Below are positions 8,502 through 15,770 of a DNA stretch of 47,155 bases, piece by piece. A program made the translations under genes and the position numbers. This DNA is from Methanomicrobiales archaeon HGW-Methanomicrobiales-2. GTDB taxonomy: Archaea > Halobacteriota > Methanomicrobia > Methanomicrobiales > Methanoculleaceae. The stretch is taken from assembly GCA_002839645.1 (NCBI GenBank), contig PGYL01000014.1, forward strand, positions 1 to 47,155, in the 5' to 3' direction. The notes beneath the pieces are model-generated. The model was not told where the DNA came from and searched no databases. It saw only the letters and a list, made by a program, of their open reading frames with translations. The first letter of the stretch is position 1. Every line of letters begins with the position of its first letter.

Positions 8502-9700
8502 ACCGACCTCCGCCGGATCTCGCCCGCAAGGTCGGTCTGCATCAGCACGCCCGCCTTCTCAGGGTCCGGCTCGTTGCCGAGCACCCACATCAATTTCACG
8601 AGCGCCGCCTCGGGGAGCATATCCTCGCCCTCGATGACGCCGGCCGAGAGGAGATCCCTTCCGGTGTTGTAGACCCGGTCGCAGACCCGGCCGTGCAGGC
8701 ACTGCGACGTCATGACGATGGTCGTCCCGTCCGCGACCATCTCCCGGATCCTCGGGATCCACTCCGTCGCCACGTGGCCGAGCCCCGTCCCCGATATGAC
8801 CAGGCCCGCGTAGCCCTCGAAGGCGTCGAGGACGCAGGAAGGCATCCCGGGATAGAAGTGGAGGAGAGCGCAGCGTTCCTCGAGCGCATCGTGGATCTCC
8901 GGCTCCCCCGTTCCCCGCCGGACCGCCTCGTCCGAGAGGGTGACGGAGAGCGCGGGGTAGTCGACGTAGCCGAGCGGCGCCATGCCCATGCTCTGGAAGG
9001 CATCACGCCGGGAGGTGTGCATCTTCCGGACCCTCGTCGCCCGGTGGATGGCGCACCGGTCATCGTTGGTCGTCGCGTGCATCAACACCGCCACTTCGCC
9101 GAGGTCGCCGGTAGCGACGGCGGCGCTGCAGAGGGCGTTCATGGCGTTGTCGGAGCTCGGGCGGTCGGCGGACCGCTGCGACCCGACAAAGACGACCGGC
9201 ACCGGCGTCTTGAGCATGAACCCGAGCGCCGCCGCCGAGTAGGCCATCGTGTCGGTGCCGTGGGTGATGATCACCCCGGATACGCCGGCCCGGATCTCGT
9301 CGTAGACCGCCCGGGCAAGTTCCTGCCAGAGTGCCGGGTGCATGTTCTCGGAGAGGATGCTTGCGACCTGGCGGTCGCGGTAGCGGGCGATCTCCCCGAG
9401 TTCCGGGATCGCCCGCAGGATGTCGTTCGCCGAGAACTGGCTCATCACCGCCCCGGTCCGGTAGTCCACCCTGCTTGCGATCGTCCCGCCGGTGGATATG
9501 ATGGCGAGGTCCGGGAGGTCGGGGTTCTGGACGACGACCCCGGCGCCTGCCGGCGGCTGCGGGGCCGGACGCCCGACCAGCTCGATCTTTTCGGGTGACG
9601 TCCCGATATTGTAGCCGCTGTCCAGTTTGACGACGGCCATCCCGTCGCGTTTTGTGATGTAGGTGCCGGTGAGCGCGGTCCCGCCGTTCGCGTACCGCAC
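8498..9700 (-). CDS. gatD: Glu-tRNA(Gln) amidotransferase subunit D
   Basis: A 400-residue GatD, the asparaginase-type glutaminase that feeds ammonia to GatE. After a small N-terminal beta-barrel domain (1-45), the catalytic threonines sit in STGGTIAS (69-76) and HGTDTM (147-152), as in L-asparaginases, with downstream conserved GSQRSADRPSSDNAMNA. The only usual start is GTG at 9700, preceded by GGAG. The coding frame continues upstream as ITEILQTGDRV without ATG, GTG or TTG, and in sense it looks like part of the conserved N-terminus. The true start may therefore be a rare codon overlapping the argH stop. Confidence 0.95.
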   Translation of the reverse strand: MRYANGGTALTGTYITKRDGMAVVKLDSGYNIGTSPEKIELVGRPAPQPPAGAGVVVQNPDLPDLAIISTGGTIASRVDYRTGAVMSQFSANDILRAIPELGEIARYRDRQVASILSENMHPALWQELARAVYDEIRAGVSGVIITHGTDTMAYSAAALGFMLKTPVPVVFVGSQRSADRPSSDNAMNALCSAAVATGDLGEVAVLMHATTNDDRCAIHRATRVRKMHTSRRDAFQSMGMAPLGYVDYPALSVTLSDEAVRRGTGEPEIHDALEERCALLHFYPGMPSCVLDAFEGYAGLVISGTGLGHVATEWIPRIREMVADGTTIVMTSQCLHGRVCDRVYNTGRDLLSAGVIEGEDMLPEAALVKLMWVLGNEPDPEKAGVLMQTDLAGEIRRRSV

Positions 9701-9726
9701 CCGGTCTCCGGTCTGAAGTATCTCCG

Positions 9727-11205
9727 TTATGCTACCAGCCTCCGTGATTCAAGGATAAGATGTTCTAGCGCGCTCGATAGCGCCGCCCGGGTCTCCTCCG
9801 CCCATGCAACGTCCCGGGAGAGGAGTTCCTTCTGATCTGCGATCTGAACCGCAACCGCCGCGGGCGCCGGGCCGCCGATGATGCTCCGCACGGCAACAGC
9901 GTGGCGCGGGTCGAGGACGGAGTCGATCCGCTCCTGGGTTATCCCGAGAGCCACGACCGAGAGGCCGGCAGCTTCCTGTGCGGCGCCCTCGAGCGTGGCG
10001 AGGTCGAGCGAACCGTGCCGTACCGCCCGTCCGACGATCCGGTGGGCGGTGCGGAAGGGAAGTCCGTAATCCCGGACGAGGACGTCGGCGAGCTCCGTAG
10101 CAGTAGAAAAGCCCCTGCCCGCCTCGGCAGCCATCCGTTCGGTGTTGAAGGTCGCAGACCCGATCATGCCGGCAAGAAGCGGGATGCTCTGCCGGGCTGC
10201 CTCCACGCCCCGCCAGAGGTGCGGGGTCAGCTCCTGGAGGTCGCGGTTGTAACTCATGGGGAGACCCTTCACGATCGTGACGGCCGCGGCGAGTTCCCCG
10301 GCGGCCGACCCGGCCTTCGCCCGCATGATCTCAGCGACGTCCGGGTTCTTCTTCTGGGGCATGATCGAGGAGGAGGAGCAGTAGGCGTCGTCTAACTGGA
10401 CAAACCCGAAGAACGCGGTGCTCCAGAGGACCAGCTCCTCGCAGAGCCGACTTACGGTCGTCATACAGACAGCGATGTCGGAGAGCACCTCGATGGCGAA
10501 ATCCCGTGCGGCGACCGCGTCCATGCTGTTTGCCGCCGGGCGGGCGAACCCGAGGAGGCCGGCGGTGTAGGTGCGGTCGAGCGGAAAGCCCGTCGAGGCG
10601 AACGCCGCCGAACCGAGCGGCGATACGTCCACCCGGGCATACGCCTCCCGCAGCCGTGCCGCATCGCGGGAGAAGGCCTGCTCGTAGGCGAGGAGGTAGT
10701 GGGCCAGCGTCGTGGGCTGGGCGTGCTGGAGGTGGGTGAAGCCCGGCATCACCGTCTCCGTATGTCGGGCGGCAGTGTCGATGAGGGTCGCCCTGAGGTC
10801 GGTGAGCGACCGCACGAGGGCGATGATCTCCTCTCTCAACCGTATCCTGATGCAGGTGGCAACCTCGTCGTTCCGCGACCGGCCCATGTGGAGGCGGCCG
10901 CCGAAGTCCTCGCCGACCCGGTCGATGAGGTAGGCCTCCTTGCCGGCGTGGACGTCCTCGAAGTGCTCGTCGAACGCCTCCTCCGGGAGGCCGTGGTCGT
11001 GAAGGTCGAGGAGCGCCGTCATCAGCGCCCGTGCCGGAACTTCGTCGATGATCTCCTGCCGGCGAAGGCCGAGGAGGTGTGCCATATCCACGAGGAGGTC
11101 CGCCTCCGCGATCCAGCGATCGGCGTCCATCGATGCAAGAAAGTGCTCGAGATCGCCCGAACGTTCTCCCGAGAGACGACCCTGTCGAATCTGATCCGTT
11201 CGCAT
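9727..11205 (-). CDS. argH: Argininosuccinate lyase
   Basis: A 492-residue argininosuccinate lyase, which splits argininosuccinate into arginine and fumarate in the last step of arginine synthesis. The superfamily signature SSSSIMPQKKNPD is at 277-289, the active-site THLQHAQPTT at 157-166, and the MGRSRNDEVAT segment at 107-117. The length is normal. It heads the operon with gatD and gatE; only about 26 bp separate it from the gatD GTG. Upstream lies the decayed transposon region. Fumarate released here can feed the carbon route encoded at 17988-24013. Confidence 0.96.
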   Translation of the reverse strand: MRTDQIRQGRLSGERSGDLEHFLASMDADRWIAEADLLVDMAHLLGLRRQEIIDEVPARALMTALLDLHDHGLPEEAFDEHFEDVHAGKEAYLIDRVGEDFGGRLHMGRSRNDEVATCIRIRLREEIIALVRSLTDLRATLIDTAARHTETVMPGFTHLQHAQPTTLAHYLLAYEQAFSRDAARLREAYARVDVSPLGSAAFASTGFPLDRTYTAGLLGFARPAANSMDAVAARDFAIEVLSDIAVCMTTVSRLCEELVLWSTAFFGFVQLDDAYCSSSSIMPQKKNPDVAEIMRAKAGSAAGELAAAVTIVKGLPMSYNRDLQELTPHLWRGVEAARQSIPLLAGMIGSATFNTERMAAEAGRGFSTATELADVLVRDYGLPFRTAHRIVGRAVRHGSLDLATLEGAAQEAAGLSVVALGITQERIDSVLDPRHAVAVRSIIGGPAPAAVAVQIADQKELLSRDVAWAEETRAALSSALEHLILESRRLVA

Positions 11206-11259
11206 CCTATCAACAGTCCTGTCTGTACCGTTTGACCGCTGGAGAGATTAAAACCACGC

Positions 11260-11525
11260 CCGGATGGGATGGGTGCTCTGGATGTTCTCCGGTTCACCCC
11301 GGGCAGTGGACCGTGGTGGGTATCGCAATGGAGGGGTCTCCCCGCGCACGGCACCCATCATGACCGCGACGTCAACACGGCGATCAACATCAAGAAATTC
11401 GCCCTGCAAGATCAGAATTTTGTCGGGGTAGCAGGTTGCGGAACGCACCGTTGTGCCTGTGGACTTGCCTCAATAGAGGGAGGATGAAGCAGGAAGCCCC
11501 ACCCAACAGGCGCGGGGCAGTTCAC
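11260..11525 (+). pseudogene. Decayed IS200/IS605-type TnpB 3' end fused to repeat debris
   Basis: In one frame, 11359-11487 encodes HHDRDVNTAINIKK followed by CGTHRCACGLASIEGG. This is the C-terminus of a TnpB (zinc-finger RuvC-like nuclease of IS200/IS605 elements), where DRDVNAA.NI is the last RuvC motif. Everything upstream of that motif is missing. Downstream, 11496-11518 can pair GCCCC with GGGGC across 13 nt, the style of right-end hairpin found after tnpB. Upstream, 11306-11326 differs at one base from an internal 21-mer of the miniature element (46871-46891, reverse strand). So two kinds of mobile debris are joined here, next to the AT-rich metal island. Confidence 0.75.
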
Positions 11526-11761
11526 TTATCTTTAACTTGAGATTTGAGAACAACGTATCCAAGCGCGGTAATGGCCTTTTCGACATCCCCAACTGATATT
11601 TTTTCAGCATCAAAGTCAAATTTTACTTTGCTTGAGGTAAACAGCACCTTTACGCTTTCTTTATCCACACCGACCAAAGATTTTGTTGCTTTTTCAATCT
11701 TCTGGACACAGGATGGACAAGTCAATGTTTCTAACTGAATCGTTGCTTTTTGCATGTTCAT
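11522..11761 (-). CDS. Heavy-metal-associated (HMA) domain protein
   Basis: A 79-residue single HMA domain, the size of a CopZ/MerP-type metal chaperone. The metal motif is LTCPSCVQ (Cys 15 and 18), in place of the commoner MTCxxC. The beta-alpha-beta-beta-alpha-beta order is visible. It lies 17 bp downstream of the P1B ATPase gene on the same strand, and that ATPase lacks its own N-terminal HMA domain. It is therefore a good candidate for the ATPase's separate metal donor. AGGGAGAG stands just before the ATG. The AT-rich codon use differs clearly from the chromosome around it. Confidence 0.85.
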   Translation of the reverse strand: MNMQKATIQLETLTCPSCVQKIEKATKSLVGVDKESVKVLFTSSKVKFDFDAEKISVGDVEKAITALGYVVLKSQVKDK

Positions 11762-11778
11762 CTCTCCCTATTTTAATA

Positions 11779-13635
11779 TCATAATTGGTAACGGAGAAGC
11801 CGCATTCCGTTTAAGATTACGACCAATATGCTTGCTTCGTGTACCAGCATCGCTATAGACATGTTCATCCATTCACTTAAAAATACACTTGCAAGCAGAA
11901 CCAACACAACCCCTACTGCGATAACAATATTTTGGTGCATATTAGCAGCCGTTGCTTTTGTTAAGCCCAGTGCGTGTGGCAAGCGACTGAAATCCGAATT
12001 CATCAGGACGACATCCGAGGTCTCAATTGCGACATCTGTGCCGCTACCCATAGCAATTCCGATCTGTGCCAGAGCCAGTGAAGGGCTATCATTCACTCCG
12101 TCTCCAACGAATGCTACTATATGGCCTTTAATTTTTAACTCTTCAATATATCTCGACTTATCCCCAGGTAACATATGTCCGTGCGCTTCTGTCAGCCCCA
12201 GTTCACGCGCCACCAGATCAACTGTCCCCTGGTTGTCTCCCGAGAGAACTACCAGATTTTTAACGCCTAATTTCTTTAATTTTTGCAGGTCTTCTTTTAC
12301 ACCCGGGCGAATCTGGTCACGGATACCCATCAGTGCTTTTAATTCACCATCGACGGATGTTAAAACGAGTGAGTTTCCGTTCTTTTCGAATCGGACAATA
12401 TCTGCACGGGCCTTTTCAGGTAAATGAACATTCTCCCGCTCCATGAGCGTAACATTGCCTACCGCAACCCTACGTCCATCGATGTAAGCGACAATTCCGG
12501 CGCCTTTTACAACATCTGTTCGTTCTACCCGACATAATGTCGTATCACCGATATATCCTATAATTGCCCGGGCCAGGGGATGGTCCGATTCTTTTTCAAC
12601 GCTTGCAAGGTAAGCTAATACCTCTCCAACGTTGTCTGCGTAAAATTCTTTATCTGCTACTTCGGGATTGCCTATCGTCAATGTACCTGTCTTGTCGAAA
12701 ACGATTGTATCAACCCTGCTAAAATCGCCAATAACTTCACTGCCCTTTAAAAGAACGCCGTGTCGCGCTCCGTTGCCAATACCTGCTACGTTTGAAACAG
12801 GTACGCCGATAACCAGTGCGCCGGGGCATCCCAGAACTAATAATGTAATGGCCAGTTCAATATCTCGTGAAAATAACCATGTGATAATGGCGAGCCCTAA
12901 AACTGCCGGAGTGTAGTATTTAGAAAATCTGTCAATGAAGCGTTCCGCTTCGGATTTTGAATCCTGCGCCTCTTCGACTAACTCTATAATTCTACCAAAA
13001 GTAGTATCTTCACCTACACGGTCGGCAACAACTTGAAGCGTTCCATTCTCCAGAATCGTTCCGGCATATACGCCTGAATCTTTCTTTTTGCCAACCGGGA
13101 CAGACTCGCCGGTGATACTTGCCTCGTTAATGTGACCTTCCCCTGACAGAACGGTTCCATCAACAGGAACTTTCGCGCCGGTTTTCACCAGTAAGATATC
13201 GCCGACGTCAACGTCATCCACTAATACTTCTTCAAATTCACCATTATCCATCTGCTTTAAGGCGCTTTCCGGCGCCATTTCGGTCAACTCTTTTATGGCC
13301 GAACGCGTCTTGTTCAACGTCCGCTGTTCCAGAAAAGCGCCGAACAAGAATAAGAAGGTGACAATGGCGGACTCTTCAAAATTCTGAAGGAGAAATGCCC
13401 CGGTAACCGCGATGGTAACTAAAACATCAATACTGACGACTCTAACCTTCAATGCTTGATAGGCCTGGATTGCAATAGGCGCAATCCCTAAAATTGAGGC
13501 GATAGCCAGGGACCAGATAGCTACGGTCTCATTTTGAAAACCCAGTCCACTGATAAACCCGAAAACGATTAAAATAGCGCTAATTAATGTTATATGCTTT
13601 TTCTTGCTCAGTATAAATCTCTGCAAAACGCTCAC
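11779..13635 (-). CDS. Heavy-metal P1B-type ATPase with CPG motif
   Basis: A 618-residue metal-exporting P-type ATPase. The sequence shows the TGES dephosphorylation motif (175-178), the phosphorylated Asp 314 in DKTGTLT, the HP pair (352-353) and GDGVNDSP. The membrane metal motif is CPG (270-272) where CPC, CPH or SPC is usual. The last membrane helix has HEASILVVILNG, close to the HEGS motif of the P1B-4 group. There is no N-terminal metal-binding domain, also a P1B-4 trait. The substrate is therefore uncertain (Zn/Cd, Co or Fe are options). The start is GTG at 13635. AT-rich composition and flanking mobile debris suggest horizontal transfer. Confidence 0.9.
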   Translation of the reverse strand: MSVLQRFILSKKKHITLISAILIVFGFISGLGFQNETVAIWSLAIASILGIAPIAIQAYQALKVRVVSIDVLVTIAVTGAFLLQNFEESAIVTFLFLFGAFLEQRTLNKTRSAIKELTEMAPESALKQMDNGEFEEVLVDDVDVGDILLVKTGAKVPVDGTVLSGEGHINEASITGESVPVGKKKDSGVYAGTILENGTLQVVADRVGEDTTFGRIIELVEEAQDSKSEAERFIDRFSKYYTPAVLGLAIITWLFSRDIELAITLLVLGCPGALVIGVPVSNVAGIGNGARHGVLLKGSEVIGDFSRVDTIVFDKTGTLTIGNPEVADKEFYADNVGEVLAYLASVEKESDHPLARAIIGYIGDTTLCRVERTDVVKGAGIVAYIDGRRVAVGNVTLMERENVHLPEKARADIVRFEKNGNSLVLTSVDGELKALMGIRDQIRPGVKEDLQKLKKLGVKNLVVLSGDNQGTVDLVARELGLTEAHGHMLPGDKSRYIEELKIKGHIVAFVGDGVNDSPSLALAQIGIAMGSGTDVAIETSDVVLMNSDFSRLPHALGLTKATAANMHQNIVIAVGVVLVLLASVFLSEWMNMSIAMLVHEASILVVILNGMRLLRYQL

Positions 13636-13661
13636 CGTCTTCTCTGTATTATAATGATTTA

Positions 13662-13699
13662 AGCACGATATGCGCTATCCAGCACGATATGCCCTATCC
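13662..13699. repeat. 19-bp tandem duplication at the end of the RIC-like gene
   Basis: Bases 13662-13680 (AGCACGATATGCGCTATCC) are repeated at 13681-13699 with one difference. Read on the minus strand, the first unit met encodes the final residues and the next supplies the TAG stop, so the duplication sits exactly where the hemerythrin-like protein is cut short. Confidence 0.85.
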
Positions 13700-13980
13700 A
13701 GCTCGGCCAGCATACTGTAAACAGCCTCATAGCTTTCGCACACATCTCCCGGGACGGTGTAAGTATCCGTAATCTCCCGCAGTCTGGCAAACTCTTCGTT
13801 TAATTTGGGTTTATTTGAACCCGCGTCTTTCGTTTTCGTAGCGATTGTATCGAACAATTTGCGAACTTCATGAAATTCCGGGTGATTACCTCCATGAACT
13901 CTTGCTACAATCGGCACATACTGTTTCAATGTCTGGAGATGCTTCTTCATCGCCTCGTTAAATGTTAAGTTATTTGTCAT
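13675..13980 (-). CDS. Truncated RIC/YtfE-like hemerythrin-domain protein
   Basis: A 101-residue protein resembling the hemerythrin-like domain of RIC (YtfE/ScdA) iron-sulfur-repair proteins: MKKHLQTL, then VARVHGGNHPEFHEVRKLF, then TYTVPGDVCESYEAVYSMLAELD. In full RIC proteins the last segment continues into an H..H..ENNVLFPRA block carrying iron ligands. Here it stops just before that block, in a 19-bp tandem duplication. Lacking those ligands, it may not bind a di-iron centre as known RICs do. It has a strong ribosome site (AGGAGGAAG) and is first in an operon with the P1B ATPase and HMA protein. AT-rich like them. Confidence 0.7.
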   Translation of the reverse strand: MTNNLTFNEAMKKHLQTLKQYVPIVARVHGGNHPEFHEVRKLFDTIATKTKDAGSNKPKLNEEFARLREITDTYTVPGDVCESYEAVYSMLAELDRAYRAG

Positions 13981-14194
13981 TTTTTCTTCCTCCTGTTTTT
14001 ACAGATTGGTTGTTTCCGGCAACCATACCCGGACATTCTACTTATGTACTGTAGATTAAGTAAGGGGTTGCCCAAAAGGATCTCCGGACCTTCGATACGC
14101 CCTTATCAGAGCGCTGATCTCCCAGATAGCTGCCATCTAAACTATATCCTGAGCAAAGATGGTGAAACGTCGTTCCATTGGGAGTCGCACCTTC

Positions 14195-14456
14195 GCACCT
14201 GCGGTGCTCAAACTCCGTTCCTCGAAGCCTGATGGCTTCTCAAACTCCTGTCCGAAACCCGAAGGGTTTCTCAAGTTCCGGCCCCGCGGGCCATCGCATC
14301 TTGTGGACAGTCGTTCCTGCCGGAACGTCGTTCTTTGGTGCTTCTGCTTCGGGCGTCCCGCCCATCGCATATCGCCACGCGGGGAGTGCGACTGGCCGAA
14401 GGGCAGGAGCATGAGAAGAACGAAGTTCTTCGAGGGACCGGGAGGGGGTGTCCCGG
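14195..14456. repeat. Array of short, different hairpins with recurring linkers
   Basis: At least seven short perfect stem-loops follow one another: 14195-14207 (GCACC/GGTGC), 14224-14239 (GAAGCC/GGCTTC), 14254-14270 (GAAACCC/GGGTTTC), 14280-14292 (GGCCC/GGGCC), 14312-14327 (CGTTCC/GGAACG), 14351-14363 (GGGCG/CGCCC) and 14415-14431 (GAAGAAC/GTTCTTC), plus 14438-14456 (CCGGGA/TCCCGG). The stems differ in sequence, but linkers recur: TCAAACTCC after the first two, TCAAGTTCC after the third, ATCGCAT after the fourth and sixth. No credible gene overlaps. It is not a CRISPR array because the paired parts, not fixed repeats, vary. Confidence 0.7.
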
Positions 14457-14563
14457 TAGAGGCATCTGGGGACGACCTCACCCGGCAAAGTGCGCCTCCG
14501 TCTCCACATTACCTTGTACCAATTTCACCAATATGGAAAAATATCGAACAAATTTTAATACCA

Positions 14564-14602
14564 TAGTATAATTATACTACCAATTTTCGACACTACTATA
14601 TA
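14564..14602 (+). promoter_or_regulatory. Palindromic operator and TATA element of the ABC transporter
   Basis: TAGTATAATTATACTA (14564-14579) is a perfect 16-bp palindrome. It lies in an AT-rich island 78-93 bp before the substrate-binding-protein start. A second AT-rich element, TATATA (14597-14602), would suit a TATA box, giving a leader of about 30 nt. The palindrome is a likely regulator site; no regulator gene is adjacent. Confidence 0.55.
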
Positions 14603-14656
14603 CCGACAGCGTGATGATTACTCATTATACAGTAACTCATACTGATGGAGATGCTT

Positions 14657-15637
14657 ATGAAACAGATCACTGCAATTCTTCTGGCCGTGGCCCTGGTCGC
14701 GGCATTCATCCTCGCCGCCGGGTGCACCGGTACCGGCGACGCGACGAACCTCCGGATCGGCTACCAGCCGAGCACCCACCAGACCGCCCACTTCACCGCG
14801 ATGGAGAAGGGATGGTGGCAGGACGACCTCGCGCCGCTCGGGATCACCCAGGTGACCGACTACCAGTTCGGCACCGGCGCGCCCGAGATGCAGGCGATGC
14901 TTGCCGGGGACCTGGATATCGCCTACGTCGGCTCCGCCCCGTTCATCGCAGCCGTGAGCACCGGGCTTGACGCCAGGATCGTTGCAGCGGTGCAGACGCA
15001 GGGGTCCGACCTGGTGCTCAGGAACGAAGTCCCGTACTCGACCCCCGCCGACCTCGTGGGCAAGAAGATCGCCACCTTCCCGCCGGGAACGATCCAGGAT
15101 ACCATCCTCCGGACCTGGCTTGAGGAGAACGGTGTCGACCCCGCAAGTGTCACCATCGTCGCCATGGACCCCGGGGCCGCCACCACCGCCATCTCCGCAG
15201 GCCAGGTCGACGGCGTCTTCCTGCCCCACCCGTCCCCGTCCATCATCGCGGCGGAGGGCACGGGGAGGACCGTCGTGCAGTCGGGCGAGATGCTGAAAGA
15301 TCACGCCTGCTGTGTTCTCGTTGCGAGCGGCTCCTTAATCCGTGAGCACCCTGAGATCGTCGAGCAGGTCGTGAAGACGCACATCAAGGCGACGGAGTAC
15401 AACCTCGAACACCCTGACGAGGCCGCGTCCATCTACGCAGGGAAGACCGGGCAGAACGTCGAGACCGTGAAGGCGTCCTTCCACGACTGGGACGGCACCT
15501 GGACTGCCGATCCGAAGGTCATCACGACCTCGGTCGTCGAGTACACAAACCTCCAGTACGAACTCGGCTACATCAACAAACCCCTCACCCAGGACGACCT
15601 CTTCGACCTCTCGTTCTACGAGAAGGCCCGGGCTTAA
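14657..15637 (+). CDS. ABC transporter substrate-binding lipoprotein (TauA/SsuA/NrtA type)
   Basis: A secreted, lipid-anchored solute receptor of 326 residues. The hydrophobic signal ends in LAAGC, the lipobox. The body is the NMT1/OMPBP-like fold used for sulfonates, taurine, nitrate, bicarbonate or thiamine precursors (NLRIGYQPSTHQTAHF start, DIAYVGSAPFIAAV, ISAGQVDGVFLPHPSP). The substrate cannot be named. In-frame ATGs stand at 14645, 14651 and 14657. I chose 14657 because GGAG (14647-14650) lies 6 nt before it and the protein then begins MKQITA, a typical signal peptide. First gene of a three-gene transporter operon; a T-run and hairpin separate it from the permease. Confidence 0.88.
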   Translation: MKQITAILLAVALVAAFILAAGCTGTGDATNLRIGYQPSTHQTAHFTAMEKGWWQDDLAPLGITQVTDYQFGTGAPEMQAMLAGDLDIAYVGSAPFIAAVSTGLDARIVAAVQTQGSDLVLRNEVPYSTPADLVGKKIATFPPGTIQDTILRTWLEENGVDPASVTIVAMDPGAATTAISAGQVDGVFLPHPSPSIIAAEGTGRTVVQSGEMLKDHACCVLVASGSLIREHPEIVEQVVKTHIKATEYNLEHPDEAASIYAGKTGQNVETVKASFHDWDGTWTADPKVITTSVVEYTNLQYELGYINKPLTQDDLFDLSFYEKARA

Positions 15638-15654
15638 CCCGGGAACCCCACCCG

Positions 15655-15731
15655 TTTTTTCCGCCAAAAGTATCTTTTAGAGAAGTGCCGATGAGATAAG
15701 GGAGAACCTTCCGGAGCGAAGAGGCCTTCGC
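15655..15731 (+). terminator. T-run and hairpin between receptor and permease genes
   Basis: Six Ts (15655-15660) follow the stop of the receptor gene, and GCGAAG/CTTCGC (15716-15731, 4-nt loop) forms a short hairpin just before the permease. A partial terminator or processing site here would give more receptor than permease, a common arrangement. Confidence 0.4.
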
Positions 15732-15770
15732 CCCATCTTCTGCAAGTATCCCGGACAATGGAATAGAGAC

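Noticed and set aside
6546-8672. A 708-codon plus-strand frame opposite gatE
   Set aside because: It is antisense to a clear gatE and its sequence is low-complexity Gly/Asp/His/Pro of the shadow type.
14044-14232. A 62-residue frame upstream of the hairpin array
   Set aside because: No ribosome site and no similarity that I recognise; it may be mobile-element debris but I cannot support it.
14195-14456. CRISPR array
   Set aside because: There is no fixed repeat of 23-47 bp with regular spacers; the stems differ and only short linkers recur, and no cas gene is nearby.
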